From: Acidiferrimicrobium sp. IK | GTDB lineage: Bacteria; Actinomycetota; Acidimicrobiia; Acidimicrobiales; Palsa-688 | Direction: 5' to 3' | Length of the DNA stretch: 64,000 nucleotides | Assembly: GCF_025499425.1 (NCBI RefSeq) | Contig: NZ_JAIMCB010000016.1 | Location: 1-64,000 of the forward strand | Shown: one piece after another, positions 1-8,600 of the stretch | Layout of the letters: every line of letters starts with the position of its first letter | How positions within the stretch are numbered: the stretch's first letter is position 1 | Notes under the pieces: generated by a model | Seen by the model: only the letters and a program-made list of their open reading frames with translations | Told to the model about the DNA's origin: nothing | The model's database searches: none | Made by a program: the position numbers and the translations under genes

Positions 1-317
1 CCGCTGCCGGGAGGAGCTCCGAGGAGCACCCACCATCAGACTCCCTCCTGCCGGCGCCTGACCCGAACGCACCATCCGGGCCCATCACGCAAGAGCAGCG
101 CTGCGCTCCTTCATCACATCAAGCGCATGGGTCCCCGTCTCCCCGTCTCCCCCTCATCGGACTTTCGTTGAAAACAAAGGCAGATGAGACCACGACCGGC
201 GAGCCGGCAAAAACGTGAGGAACGGCGGGTACAGTATGTGACTAAGCGCACAGTCACAATCGATGCCGCCAGCGGCGGTCGTGGCGGCGCGGCACCGGCT
301 CGAGGAGGGGTTTGCAG
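1..317. other. Gene-poor left edge
   Basis: I see no convincing gene in this stretch. The reading frames crossing it lack family resemblance and are Arg/Pro-rich, as expected for non-coding frames in GC-rich DNA. Its second half carries a possible -10 box and an inverted repeat that belong to the TetR gene downstream; its first half shows nothing I can name. Confidence 0.6.
230..258 (+). promoter_or_regulatory. Possible promoter and operator of the TetR gene
   Basis: TACAGT at 230-235 could be a -10 box. Directly downstream is an inverted repeat with perfect 7-bp arms, TGTGACT at 237-243 and AGTCACA at 252-258, separated by 8 nt. A symmetric site immediately after a -10 box and about 60 bp before a TetR start is a typical autorepression layout. 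Binding by that TetR is inference. Confidence 0.4.
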
Positions 318-1013
318 ATGGCGAAGCGATCCGTACGAACCCCGCTGGGCGGCGGGCGCGACGATCGCCAGCTAGACGATCACTCGTCCGACTTGTGGGA
401 CCCGAGGCTCGGCGAGGTGGCCCGCCGCCTCCTGACCTCGGCGGTCCGCTGCTTCGCAACCAACGGGTACCACGGGACGACGACACGGGACATCTCCTCG
501 GGCGTGGGGCTGAGCCCAGCGGCCATGTACGTGCACTTCCCGTCCAAGGAGCTGGTGCTCTACGAGATCGTTCGCGCCGGCCACGAGCGGGCCCTCGCTC
601 ACGTCGAGGGACCCGGCACCCAGCCCGGCGACGATCCCACAGCTCGGCTCCACCGCATGATGGCCCGCTACACCGCCTGGCACGCCCGCCACCATGTCGC
701 TGCCCGGGTCTGCCAGTACGAGTACACCGCGCTGACAGCGGCGCACTTCGGGGAGGTCGCCGCCCTGCGCCACCGGACCAACCAGGCGTTTCGCGCCGCT
801 GTCGCCGACGGCGTCGCCGAAGGCTGCTTCGTCGCCCTGGACGTCAACCGGGTGGTCCGGGCGATGCTCTCCCTCAGCATCGACCTGGTCCGCTGGTACC
901 GGCTCGATGGATCCGACTCTCCCGAGCGCCTCGGGCAGTTCTACGCGGACCTCGCGTTGACCATGGTGGCCCGCCCCGACGCCGCGGAGAGGCTGGCCGC
1001 CGGCGCTCCGTGA
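318..1013 (+). CDS. TetR/AcrR-family transcriptional regulator
   Basis: A 231-residue one-component repressor. The N-terminal helix-turn-helix follows the family pattern: a first helix ending in CFATNGYHGTTTRDIS, then VGLSPAAMYVHFPSKELVL, where the recognition helix and the YxHFxxKexL block are clear. The C-terminal ligand domain is divergent, so the effector cannot be named. I chose the ATG at 318 because GAGGAGG lies at 302-308 with good spacing; an in-frame TTG at 312 is less likely. An inverted repeat at 237-258 may be its own operator. No pathway gene sits directly downstream, only the remnant of a SnoaL-like gene, so the original target may have been lost. Confidence 0.85.
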   Translation: MAKRSVRTPLGGGRDDRQLDDHSSDLWDPRLGEVARRLLTSAVRCFATNGYHGTTTRDISSGVGLSPAAMYVHFPSKELVLYEIVRAGHERALAHVEGPGTQPGDDPTARLHRMMARYTAWHARHHVAARVCQYEYTALTAAHFGEVAALRHRTNQAFRAAVADGVAEGCFVALDVNRVVRAMLSLSIDLVRWYRLDGSDSPERLGQFYADLALTMVARPDAAERLAAGAP

Positions 1014-1032
1014 CGTGGCGATCCACGGCCAG

Positions 1033-1167
1033 GTGCGCTGTGGTGGAGTTGTAGCTGAGTGCCGCGCCGAGGGGACCACGCGGGCCGGCGGGCCCTACCC
1101 CAGCTCCTACGTGGCGTTCTTCCAGCTGCGAGACGGCCAGGTCACGTCGTGGCGTGAATACTCGCGA
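1033..1167 (+). pseudogene. Remnant of a SnoaL/NTF2-like protein
   Basis: About 45 codons read like the C-terminal half of a SnoaL-like polyketide cyclase/ester hydrolase domain: the stretch SYVAFFQLRDGQVTSWREY matches the strand-turn-strand signature F-x-(L/V)-R-D-G-x-(I/V)-x-x-W-R-E-Y. There is no domain start, and the resemblance stops at about 1167, after which the same frame becomes meaningless because the sequence changes to an alcohol dehydrogenase fragment on the other strand. I read this as a truncated gene. Confidence 0.5.
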
Positions 1168-1262
1168 ATGGGTGCGATCGCCATGTCGCCGACCCGCAGA
1201 TCGGAGACGGCGCTCCCGACCTCGGTCACCGTCCCGACGAACTCGTGGCCGGCTCGCTTGGG
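1167..1262 (-). pseudogene. Remnant of a zinc-dependent alcohol dehydrogenase
   Basis: The minus strand encodes GHEFVGTVTEVG followed by SAVSDLRVGDMAIAPI, a close match to the GHE(x)2G(x)5G zinc-binding block of medium-chain alcohol dehydrogenases (GHE motif, then VGxxVxxxxxGDxV). Only about 30 codons remain. A stop codon precedes them and the frame runs into the SnoaL remnant after them. It abuts that remnant exactly, which marks an old recombination or deletion junction. Confidence 0.55.
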
Positions 1263-1284
1263 TTAGGCCGCCTTGCGCGGTCCG

Positions 1285-2070
1285 TCATGGCCGGCTGATC
1301 TGTCCGCCGTCGACGTTGATCGTCTGCCCGGTGATGAAGTCCGAGTCGCTCGAGGCGAGGAACACAGCCAGTGGGCCGATGTCACGGGCCGGATCCCCCA
1401 TCCTCCGGAGCGGGATTTGGGCGACGAGCTTCTCCTCGATCCCGGGCCGGCTTTCGAAGAACGCGGTTGCGGCGTCGGTGGCCATGGTCGGGACGATGGT
1501 GTTGACGCAGATGTTGTACTTGCCCCACTCGCCCGCCGCGGTCCGGCTCAGGGTCCGGATGGCCTCCTTGGTGGAGTTGTACGCCGCCGATCCCTTGAGC
1601 GCGGCGATCCCGTTGCCGGACCCGAAGTTCAGGATTTTGCCACCGCGGCCCCGCATGTGGGGGAACGCTGCCTGCATGCCGTAGAGCGTGCCCTTGAGCC
1701 CGGTCTGGACGGTATGGTCCCACACGTCCTCCGGGAACGACTCGAGCGGGATGTAACCCGGCGAGCCTTCCGGCCGCTCTGCCGTGCCGAAGCCCTGTGC
1801 GTTGTTGACCAGGATGTGCAGGGCCCCGAACGCTGCGACAGTCTCCTCCACCATGGCGTCGACCCGTGAACGCTCGCCGACGTCCACCGTGACGCCAAGC
1901 GACACTCCGCCCCGCTCGGCGATCTCGCCTGCGACCTTCTCGACGGTGATGCGCGATCTCGATGCCACGACCACCGACGCGCCTTCCTCCCCGTACGCCA
2001 AGGCGATCGCCCTGCCGATGCCGCGTCCTGCGCCGGTGACAATGGCCACCTTGCCTGTCAGCTTGCCCAC
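1285..2070 (-). CDS. SDR-family NAD(P)-dependent oxidoreductase
   Basis: A classical short-chain dehydrogenase/reductase of 261 residues. It has the cofactor motif TGAGRGIG near the N-terminus, the NNAQ element (usual NNAG), a catalytic Ser in the FGSGNG region, YNSTK as the YxxxK active site, and the C-terminal DFITGQTINVDGG typical of 3-oxoacyl-reductase-like SDRs. The GTG start at 2070 is preceded by AAGGAGGG with ideal spacing; an upstream extension would overlap the neighbouring gene. It is the last gene of a three-gene operon with a SnoaL-like protein and a thioesterase-like protein, which suggests oxidation or reduction of a hydroxy/keto intermediate. The substrate is unknown. Confidence 0.9.
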   Translation of the reverse strand: MGKLTGKVAIVTGAGRGIGRAIALAYGEEGASVVVASRSRITVEKVAGEIAERGGVSLGVTVDVGERSRVDAMVEETVAAFGALHILVNNAQGFGTAERPEGSPGYIPLESFPEDVWDHTVQTGLKGTLYGMQAAFPHMRGRGGKILNFGSGNGIAALKGSAAYNSTKEAIRTLSRTAAGEWGKYNICVNTIVPTMATDAATAFFESRPGIEEKLVAQIPLRRMGDPARDIGPLAVFLASSDSDFITGQTINVDGGQISRP

Positions 2071-2102
2071 GACTGGGCCCTCCTTCGATGCGGCGCAGCC
2101 GG

Positions 2103-2633
2103 TCACGACGGGCGTCGCACCTCGGCCCAGAACCGGTCCCACGAGGGGTAGTCGGTGGGGATAGTGGCCTCGGCACCGGGCGTGGCCCACCGGGTCTTGT
2201 CCGGGCCGACAGGCCGATCGAGCATGTCGGCCGCGTACCAGTGCTTCACCTTTCGGCCGGTGAAGTACCAGGTCCCATCGCGGCGTTCATAGCGATCCCA
2301 GTACTGAATGGCCATGACGATCCACTGGGCGCCGACCTCGTGCTCAGCGCGGCAGTAGACCACGCCCTCGGCGTGGTCGGGATCGGTGAAGTCCACCGTC
2401 TGGTTGCCGACGAAGTGGATACTCGTCGTGAATTGCCTACAGAGTCCCTCCAGCAGTGCTCGCAGCGCCGACCTTCCGCGCTCTGTGCGGGTGACGCGAG
2501 CGTCCTCCACAAACAGGCTGGTGAGCGCGTCGAGGTCACGAGCGTCGATCAGAACGCCGTAGCGGCTCACGAGCTGCCGGATTGACTCGCGGGACTCCAG
2601 CCGGTCGATGCGAGCTAGCAAGTCGTCGGTCAT
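2103..2633 (-). CDS. SnoaL-like (NTF2 fold) protein
   Basis: A 176-residue protein of the nuclear-transport-factor-2/SnoaL-like family, which includes small cyclases, dehydratases and isomerases of ring compounds such as scytalone dehydratase-type enzymes. The N-terminal ESIRQLVSRYGVLIDARDLD followed by LTSLFVEDARVT is the characteristic helix-helix opening of this fold; later strands (VVYCRAEHEV, DRYERRDGTWYFTGRKV) complete it. It lies 32 nt upstream of the SDR start and 33 nt downstream of the thioesterase, all on the same strand, so an operon is likely. Dehydration or isomerisation in a ring or acyl degradation route is a reasonable guess, not shown. Confidence 0.85.
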   Translation of the reverse strand: MTDDLLARIDRLESRESIRQLVSRYGVLIDARDLDALTSLFVEDARVTRTERGRSALRALLEGLCRQFTTSIHFVGNQTVDFTDPDHAEGVVYCRAEHEVGAQWIVMAIQYWDRYERRDGTWYFTGRKVKHWYAADMLDRPVGPDKTRWATPGAEATIPTDYPSWDRFWAEVRRPS

Positions 2634-2666
2634 CGGAGCGTCACCTGCGTCCCGTGCTAGCGACCA

Positions 2667-3506
2667 TCACGGGCGGCGGTAGACAGCGACCGCAGTCGCT
2701 ATGACTCGGTCGCCGTTGCCCTCGTCATGCAAAGTCAAGCGGGTCGGGATCCGCGCCGATCGGGCGGTGATGACCTCGGCCTCGGCCCGGAAAGGTCCTA
2801 CTACTCCGGGGCGCACCATCATGACCGTCCACGACTCGATCTGGAGGGCATCGGTCCCGGCCTGCCGCGTCGTCTCGTCGTTTGCTGCCTTCTCGAGCAA
2901 GATGTTGATTGGCCCTAGGTGGAGCGCGGCATGCGGGGAGGACAGCTCGGGCGCCAGCACCGGCAGGCGCCACCTGCCGTCATCGCCGAGCGTGGCGCCG
3001 AAAGCACGCCACAGCGGTGGCATGTCGGGGGAGTCGACCACGGGAATTGGAGGATTCTCCACCTCGCGGTAGTCCTCAGGCACCGCGCCGAGGCTCACGC
3101 CCGTACCGGATGAGACGGCGATCACGCGCTCGTGGTGAGCGGAGTCGACGATCAGCGAACGGCTGAATCCCATCGTGCGGCCCAGGCGAATGACGTCGCG
3201 CAGTACGTCCACCTGCCGAACGTCGCGCGCCGAGTCAAGAATTTCGTAGGACATCACCACCGGGGCGGGGATGCACTCGTCGTCGCGCCAGTACGGCTCA
3301 GGTGCTGCGATACACAGCGGAGCGGCCATAATCCCGCCACTGCTATTGCGCATATCCCAGCGCAGCGGCATCGTCTCTTGCTCCACGCCGACGTCCAGCA
3401 CCGGCGTCAGCTTGCCGAGGTACCGATAGCTCAACAGCGCAGTCCACGACTGCTCGAACTGCGTCCAGTGGTCCTCGGGTGAAACCTGCCGGATGTCCAC
3501 CGCCAT
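2667..3506 (-). CDS. Thioesterase-like (double hot-dog) protein
   Basis: A 279-residue protein I place, with moderate confidence, among acyl-CoA thioesterase/acyl-dehydratase-like double hot-dog proteins. The C-terminal half has the alternating strands MMVRPGVVGPFRAEAEV and TRLTLHDEGNGDRVIATAVA. The frame is open further upstream to a TTG at 3557, but that codon lies inside the -35 element and palindrome, so I take the ATG at 3506. GAGGAGG precedes it by only 2 nt, and a GTG at 3500 would be better spaced. It is the first gene of the operon with the SnoaL-like and SDR genes. Confidence 0.6.
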   Translation of the reverse strand: MAVDIRQVSPEDHWTQFEQSWTALLSYRYLGKLTPVLDVGVEQETMPLRWDMRNSSGGIMAAPLCIAAPEPYWRDDECIPAPVVMSYEILDSARDVRQVDVLRDVIRLGRTMGFSRSLIVDSAHHERVIAVSSGTGVSLGAVPEDYREVENPPIPVVDSPDMPPLWRAFGATLGDDGRWRLPVLAPELSSPHAALHLGPINILLEKAANDETTRQAGTDALQIESWTVMMVRPGVVGPFRAEAEVITARSARIPTRLTLHDEGNGDRVIATAVAVYRRP

Positions 3507-3528
3507 CCCCTCCTCGGCTGCGACGGGT

Positions 3529-3557
3529 ACATTAAACCAAGTTGACGATATCGTCAA
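3529..3557 (-). promoter_or_regulatory. Sigma70-type promoter with palindromic operator
   Basis: Read on the minus strand, TTGACG (3557-3552), a 17-nt spacer and TAATGT (3534-3529) form a near-consensus promoter for the thioesterase operon. The perfect 16-bp palindrome TTGACGATATCGTCAA (3542-3557) covers the -35 box, which fits repression by a dimeric regulator. The same TTGAC-N6-GTCAA core occurs at 17136-17151 and, with one change, at 43530-43545. Confidence 0.65.
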
Positions 3558-3796
3558 TCACTTCACAGTAGCGAAGGTGACGCCGAACCGCGATCCGGAG
3601 AAGTGGCCGCCGTTCGCAAGGGACGTCGGAGTCGAGCGCGGGGCTGGCGGTCCGGTGGTGCCGACCCGACGGCTCCGCCTCCGCCGAGTCGCCGGATCCA
3701 TCAAGAGACCAGCGCGATCACCTCCCGCGCGAGGAAGTCTCGTCGGGACGGTCCGCTCGGGTAGCCCCGGTAGGTCGGTCGTCCAAGGAGGTAGCC

Positions 3797-5605
3797 GTGC
3801 CGCTCGTCGCGGAGTTCATGCTGGAGCGTCTGAAGGATTGGGGGGTTCACCGGGTGTACGGCTATCCCGGCGACGGCGTCAACGGGTTCCTGGGGGCCTT
3901 CGAGCAGGTGTCGGAACCGGTGTTCACCCAGACCCGCCACGAGGAGATGGCCGCGTTCATGGCCTGCGCCCACGCCAAGTTCACCGGCGAGCTCGGCGCG
4001 TGCATGGCGACGTCGGGGCCCGGGGCGGTCCATTTGATCAACGGGCTCTACGACGCCAAGCTGGATCACCAGCCGGTGATCGCAGTGGTGGGCCAGCAAA
4101 AGCGGATGTCGGTCGGCGCCCACTACCAGCAGGAGGTGGACCTCCAGACGCTGTTCAAAGACGTGGGGGGCTTCGTGAGCACGGTGATGGACGAGCACTC
4201 GCCCAGGCACGTCCTAGACCGCGCCATCAAGTCAGCGCTGACGGAGCGCCGTCCGGCGGTGGTCATCGTCCCCGAGGACGTGCAGGAGTCGGAGTACGCC
4301 GACCCGCCCCGGATGCACGGAGCCACTTTCACCAGCGTCGGTTGGAGCCAGCCGCACATGGTGCCCGACGAGCCGCTCCTGCGGCACGCCGCCCAGATCC
4401 TCAACGAGGGGCAAAAAGTCGCCATCCTCATCGGGCAAGGCGCCAAGAAGGCCGCCTCGGAAGTGGTCGAGGTGGCCGAACTGCTCGGCGCCGGGGTGGC
4501 CAAGGCACTGCTCGGCAAGGACGTGCTCCCTGACACCCTGCCGTTCGTCACCGGTTCGATAGGACTGCTCGGGACCGAGCCGTCCAACAAGATGATGAAC
4601 GGCTGCGACACCCTGTTAATGATCGGCACGTCGTTCCCCTACTCCGAGTGGCTGCCCCAGCCCGGACAAGCCCGCTGCGTGGAGATCGACATCGACGGTT
4701 CCCTGATCGGCGTTCGCTACCCCAACGACGTTTCGCTGGTCGGCGACTCGCGCGACACCCTCCAGGCGCTCCTGCCGATGCTCGAGCGCAAGGAGGACCG
4801 CGGTTGGAGGGAGCTCATCGAGGGGGAGGTCGCCACCTGGCGGCGGGTTCTCGACGACCGGGCTCACCAGCCGGGTGACCCGCTCAACCCGCAGTACGTG
4901 TTCTGGGAGCTCAACCAGCGCATCCCGGACCGCTGCATCTTCACGTCGGACTCGGGATCGGCAACCAACTGGTACGCCCGCTACATCGACCTCCGGGAAG
5001 GTATGCAAGGCTCCCTGTCGGGGACGCTAGCCACCATGGTGCCGGGCGTCCCCTACGCCATCGGAGCCAAGTTCGCCTTTCCCGAACGTCCGGTCATCGG
5101 GTTCACCGGCGACGGCGCTTTCTCCATGCTCGGCATGAACGAGCTGCTCACCGTCAAGCACTACCTCCCGGAGCTGACCGCCAAGAACCCGACGCTGGTG
5201 TTCGTGGTGCTGGTCAACGAGGACCTCAACCAGGTGTCCTACGAGCAGCGGGTCCTCTCCGCGGACCCGAAGAACCCTGCCACCCAGACGGTGCCCTACG
5301 TGCCCGCCGCCGAGCTGGCCAAGCTGCTCGGCTTCGAGGGCATCAAGGTCACCTCCCCCGACCAGGTCGGCCCGGCGTGGGACCGAGCGCTCAGCGCCAG
5401 CGGTCCGGTCCTCCTCGAGTTCGTCACCGACCCGCAGATCCCCCCGCTGCCGCCCCACGTGCGGCCGCAGATGCTGAAGAAGACCCTGACCGGGCTGGTC
5501 CACGGCGACGAGGACGCGGTCGGCATCGCCAAGAAAGGCTTCAAGGGCAAGTGGTCGGAGATGGCAGAGCACGCCAAGAACGTGCTGCCGGGTGACCACG
5601 AGTGA
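3797..5605 (+). CDS. ThDP-dependent enzyme (pyruvate oxidase/acetolactate synthase family)
   Basis: A 602-residue cytosolic ThDP enzyme with the usual three domains. The N-terminal Pyr domain has the catalytic-type glutamate in TRHEEMAAFMA (about residue 49) and the signature ATSGPGAVHLINGLYDA; a central domain follows; the C-terminal PP domain has the ThDP/metal motif GDG at about 438-440 with the matching Asn in VLVNEDLNQ. It most resembles thiamine-requiring proteins annotated as pyruvate oxidase/dehydrogenase-like, which decarboxylate 2-oxoacids. GTG start with AAGGAGG 6 nt upstream. Its stop overlaps the next start by 4 nt (GTGA), so it is translationally coupled to the FAD/Fe-S oxidoreductase, a candidate electron acceptor. 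Confidence 0.85.
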   Translation: MPLVAEFMLERLKDWGVHRVYGYPGDGVNGFLGAFEQVSEPVFTQTRHEEMAAFMACAHAKFTGELGACMATSGPGAVHLINGLYDAKLDHQPVIAVVGQQKRMSVGAHYQQEVDLQTLFKDVGGFVSTVMDEHSPRHVLDRAIKSALTERRPAVVIVPEDVQESEYADPPRMHGATFTSVGWSQPHMVPDEPLLRHAAQILNEGQKVAILIGQGAKKAASEVVEVAELLGAGVAKALLGKDVLPDTLPFVTGSIGLLGTEPSNKMMNGCDTLLMIGTSFPYSEWLPQPGQARCVEIDIDGSLIGVRYPNDVSLVGDSRDTLQALLPMLERKEDRGWRELIEGEVATWRRVLDDRAHQPGDPLNPQYVFWELNQRIPDRCIFTSDSGSATNWYARYIDLREGMQGSLSGTLATMVPGVPYAIGAKFAFPERPVIGFTGDGAFSMLGMNELLTVKHYLPELTAKNPTLVFVVLVNEDLNQVSYEQRVLSADPKNPATQTVPYVPAAELAKLLGFEGIKVTSPDQVGPAWDRALSASGPVLLEFVTDPQIPPLPPHVRPQMLKKTLTGLVHGDEDAVGIAKKGFKGKWSEMAEHAKNVLPGDHE

Positions 5606-8600
5606 GCGCCGCAGCCGCCAGCCCCGCCGCCGCCAAGAAGCGACGGATTCCCGTCAAGCCAGCGCCGGAGATGGCGGTCGGGATGGTCGGGGTCGAGACC
5701 ATCGACGTCGACGGGCTCCGACGGGCCCTCACCGAGACGGTGGAGGGAGAGGTCCGCTTCGATGCCGGGTCGATCGCCATGTACGCCAACGACGCCTCCA
5801 ACTTCCGCCAGGTCCCCCTCGGCGTCGTGGTCCCGAAGACCCTCGACGACGTGGTCGCCGCCCACCGGGCCTGCGCCCGCTTCGGGGCGCCGGTGCTCAA
5901 CCGAGGCGGCGGAACCAGCCTTTCAGGCGAGACGGTCAACTACGCCGTGGTCATCGACAACTCGAAGTACCTGACCCGGATCGGGGAGACCGACGTCCGC
6001 CGCCGCACCGTGACCGTCGAGCCCGGCGCCATCAACGAGCAGGTCAACGTGCACACCGGCCGGCAGGGCCTGGTCTTCGGGCCTGCCCCCTCCAGCCACT
6101 CGCGCTGCACCATCGGCGGCAACATCGGCAACAACTCCTGCGGCATCCACTCGGTCCAGGCTCAGCTGTACGGTCCCGGACCCCGCACCTCCGACAACGT
6201 GGCCGGGTTGGAGGTGTGCACCTACGACGGGGAGCGGTTCTGGGTCGGCGTCGACGAAGAGGCCGAGCTCGATCAGATCATCGCCGCGGGCGGCCGCAAG
6301 GGCGAGATCTACGCCAAGCTGCGCGACCTGCGGGACCGCTACGCCGACGCCATCCGGGCCGGCTACCCCGACGTGTCCCAGCTCCCCCGGCGGGTGTCGG
6401 GGTACAACCTCGACGAGCTGCTGCCCGAGAAGGGGTTCAACGTGGCCCGGGCGCTGGTCGGGACCGAAGGGACCTGCGCCACTGCGCTGCAGGCGACGCT
6501 CATGCTCACCCCGGCCATGCTGGAGCGCACGCTGGTCGTGGTCGGTTACCCCGACATCTGCGAGGCGGCCACCCACGTCGAGGAGATCATCGGGCGGTTC
6601 CGTCCGATCGGGCTCGAGGCGGTCGACGACATGCTCATCAACGACCAGCAGGAGCTGGGCATGAACGTCGAGGACCTCGAGGAGCTGCCCCAGCCGGCGA
6701 AGGCGTGGCTGCTCGTGCAGTTCGGAGCCGACGACGCCGAGGAGTCCCAGTCCAGCGCCCAGGCGTTCGTCGACTGGTTGCACAGCCACGGCTACAAGCC
6801 CGACCGCGTGACGGTCATGGCCAGCAAGCAGGAGGGCGGCCGCAGCGAGGACATCTGGACCATCCGCGAGAGCGGCCTCGGATCGACCGCGTTCCCGCCC
6901 GACGGCCGGGACCACTGGCCGGGCTGGGAGGACTCCGCGGTGCCCCCCTCCCGGGCCGGGGCCTACCTGCGCGACCTGAAAGCCCTTTACGACCGCCACG
7001 GCTTGCGAGGTGCCTTCTACGGCCACCTGGGCCAGGGCTGCATCCACTCCCGGATCAGCTTCGATCTGCGCAGCCCCGAAGGCGTCCGGGACTACCGGGC
7101 GTTCATGGAGGAGGCCGCCGACCTGGTGGTGTCCTACGGGGGGACCCTCTCCGGCGAGCACGGTGACGGCCAACAGCGCGCCGAGCTGCTCGAGAAGCAG
7201 TACGGCCCGGAGCTGATGGCCGCGATGCGGGAGTTCAAGTTGATCTGGGACCCCCGGTGGCGGATGAACCCGGGGAAGGTCGTCGACGCGTTCCGCCTCG
7301 ACGAGGACCTCAAGCTGGGCACCGGCTACAACCCGCATCGGTCGCCGACCAAGTTCGCCTACAAGCAGGACGGAGGCGACTTCGCCCACGCCGCGCTGCG
7401 CTGTGTCGGGGTCGGCAAGTGCCGGGTGCCGCAGGCCAAGGAGACGATGTGCCCCAGCTACCAGGTGACCCGGGAGGAGAAGCACTCGACCCGAGGCCGG
7501 GCCCGTCTCCTCTTCGAGATGCTGCGCGGCGAGGTAATCACTGACGGCTGGCAGTCGGAAGAAGTGTTCGACGCCCTCGATCTGTGCCTGGCTTGCAAGG
7601 GCTGCACCAACGACTGCCCGGTCAACGTCGACATGCCGACCTACAAGGCTGAGTTCCTCTACCACCACTACCAGTCGTGGCGCCGGCGGCGACCCCGATA
7701 CGCCTACGCGTTCGGCTTCATCGACCAGGCGTCGCGCCTGGCGTCGCGGGTGCCGGAGCTGGTCAACTTCGCCACTCAGACCCCGGTCCTGGCCGCCGCG
7801 GCGCGTCTGGCGGCGGGCATCGACCGCCGCCGCCCGCTGCCCACCTTCGCGCCGATGACCCTCCAGGAGTGGTTCGCCCGCCGCGGCGGGACCGCCAACC
7901 CTCACGGTCGGCCGGTGGTGGTTTTCCCCGACACGTTCAACAACCACCTCCACACCCAAGTGGGGGTGGCCTGCGTCGAGGCGATCGAGGCCGCCGGCTG
8001 GCAGGTGATCGTGCCCGAGGGCCACCTGTGCTGCGGTCGGCCGCTCTACGACTACGGCTTCCTCGATACCGCCGAGCGCTACCTCCACAACGTGCTCGAC
8101 CGGCTGCGACCCTACGTGCGCGACGGCATACCGGTGGTGGGGATGGAGCCCAGCTGCCTGGCGGTGTTCCGCGACGAGCTGACCAAGATCCTCCCCCACG
8201 ACAACGACGCCGCCCGCCTGGCGGAGCACGCGTTGCACTTCGGCGAGTTCTTCGAGCGCTACGAGCTCGACGTCCCCCACCTGGAAGGCAAGGCGCTGCT
8301 GTGGGGCCACTGCCACCACCGGGCGACCGGCGGCGTCGACCCGGAGCAGAAGACGCTGGAGCGGATGGGCCTCGAGGTGCAGTCGCTCTCCGGCGGCTGC
8401 TGCGGCCTGGCCGGGTCGTGGGGTTTCGAGGAGGGCAAGTACGACATGTCGCTCGAGTGCGGCGAGCAGGCCCTGCTGCCGGCGGTGCGCGACGCGAAGC
8501 ACCAGACCGTCGTGGTTGCCAACGGCTTCTCGTGCAAGACCCAGATCGAGGACGCCGGGACCGGCAGGCGGGCGCTGCACCTGGCGGAGGTCATGCGCCT

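Noticed and set aside
5923-8580. An open frame of 885 codons on the minus strand opposite the FAD/Fe-S oxidoreductase
   Set aside because: It mirrors codon structure of a well-supported plus-strand gene, has no domain resemblance, and is the kind of long antisense frame expected in very GC-rich DNA.
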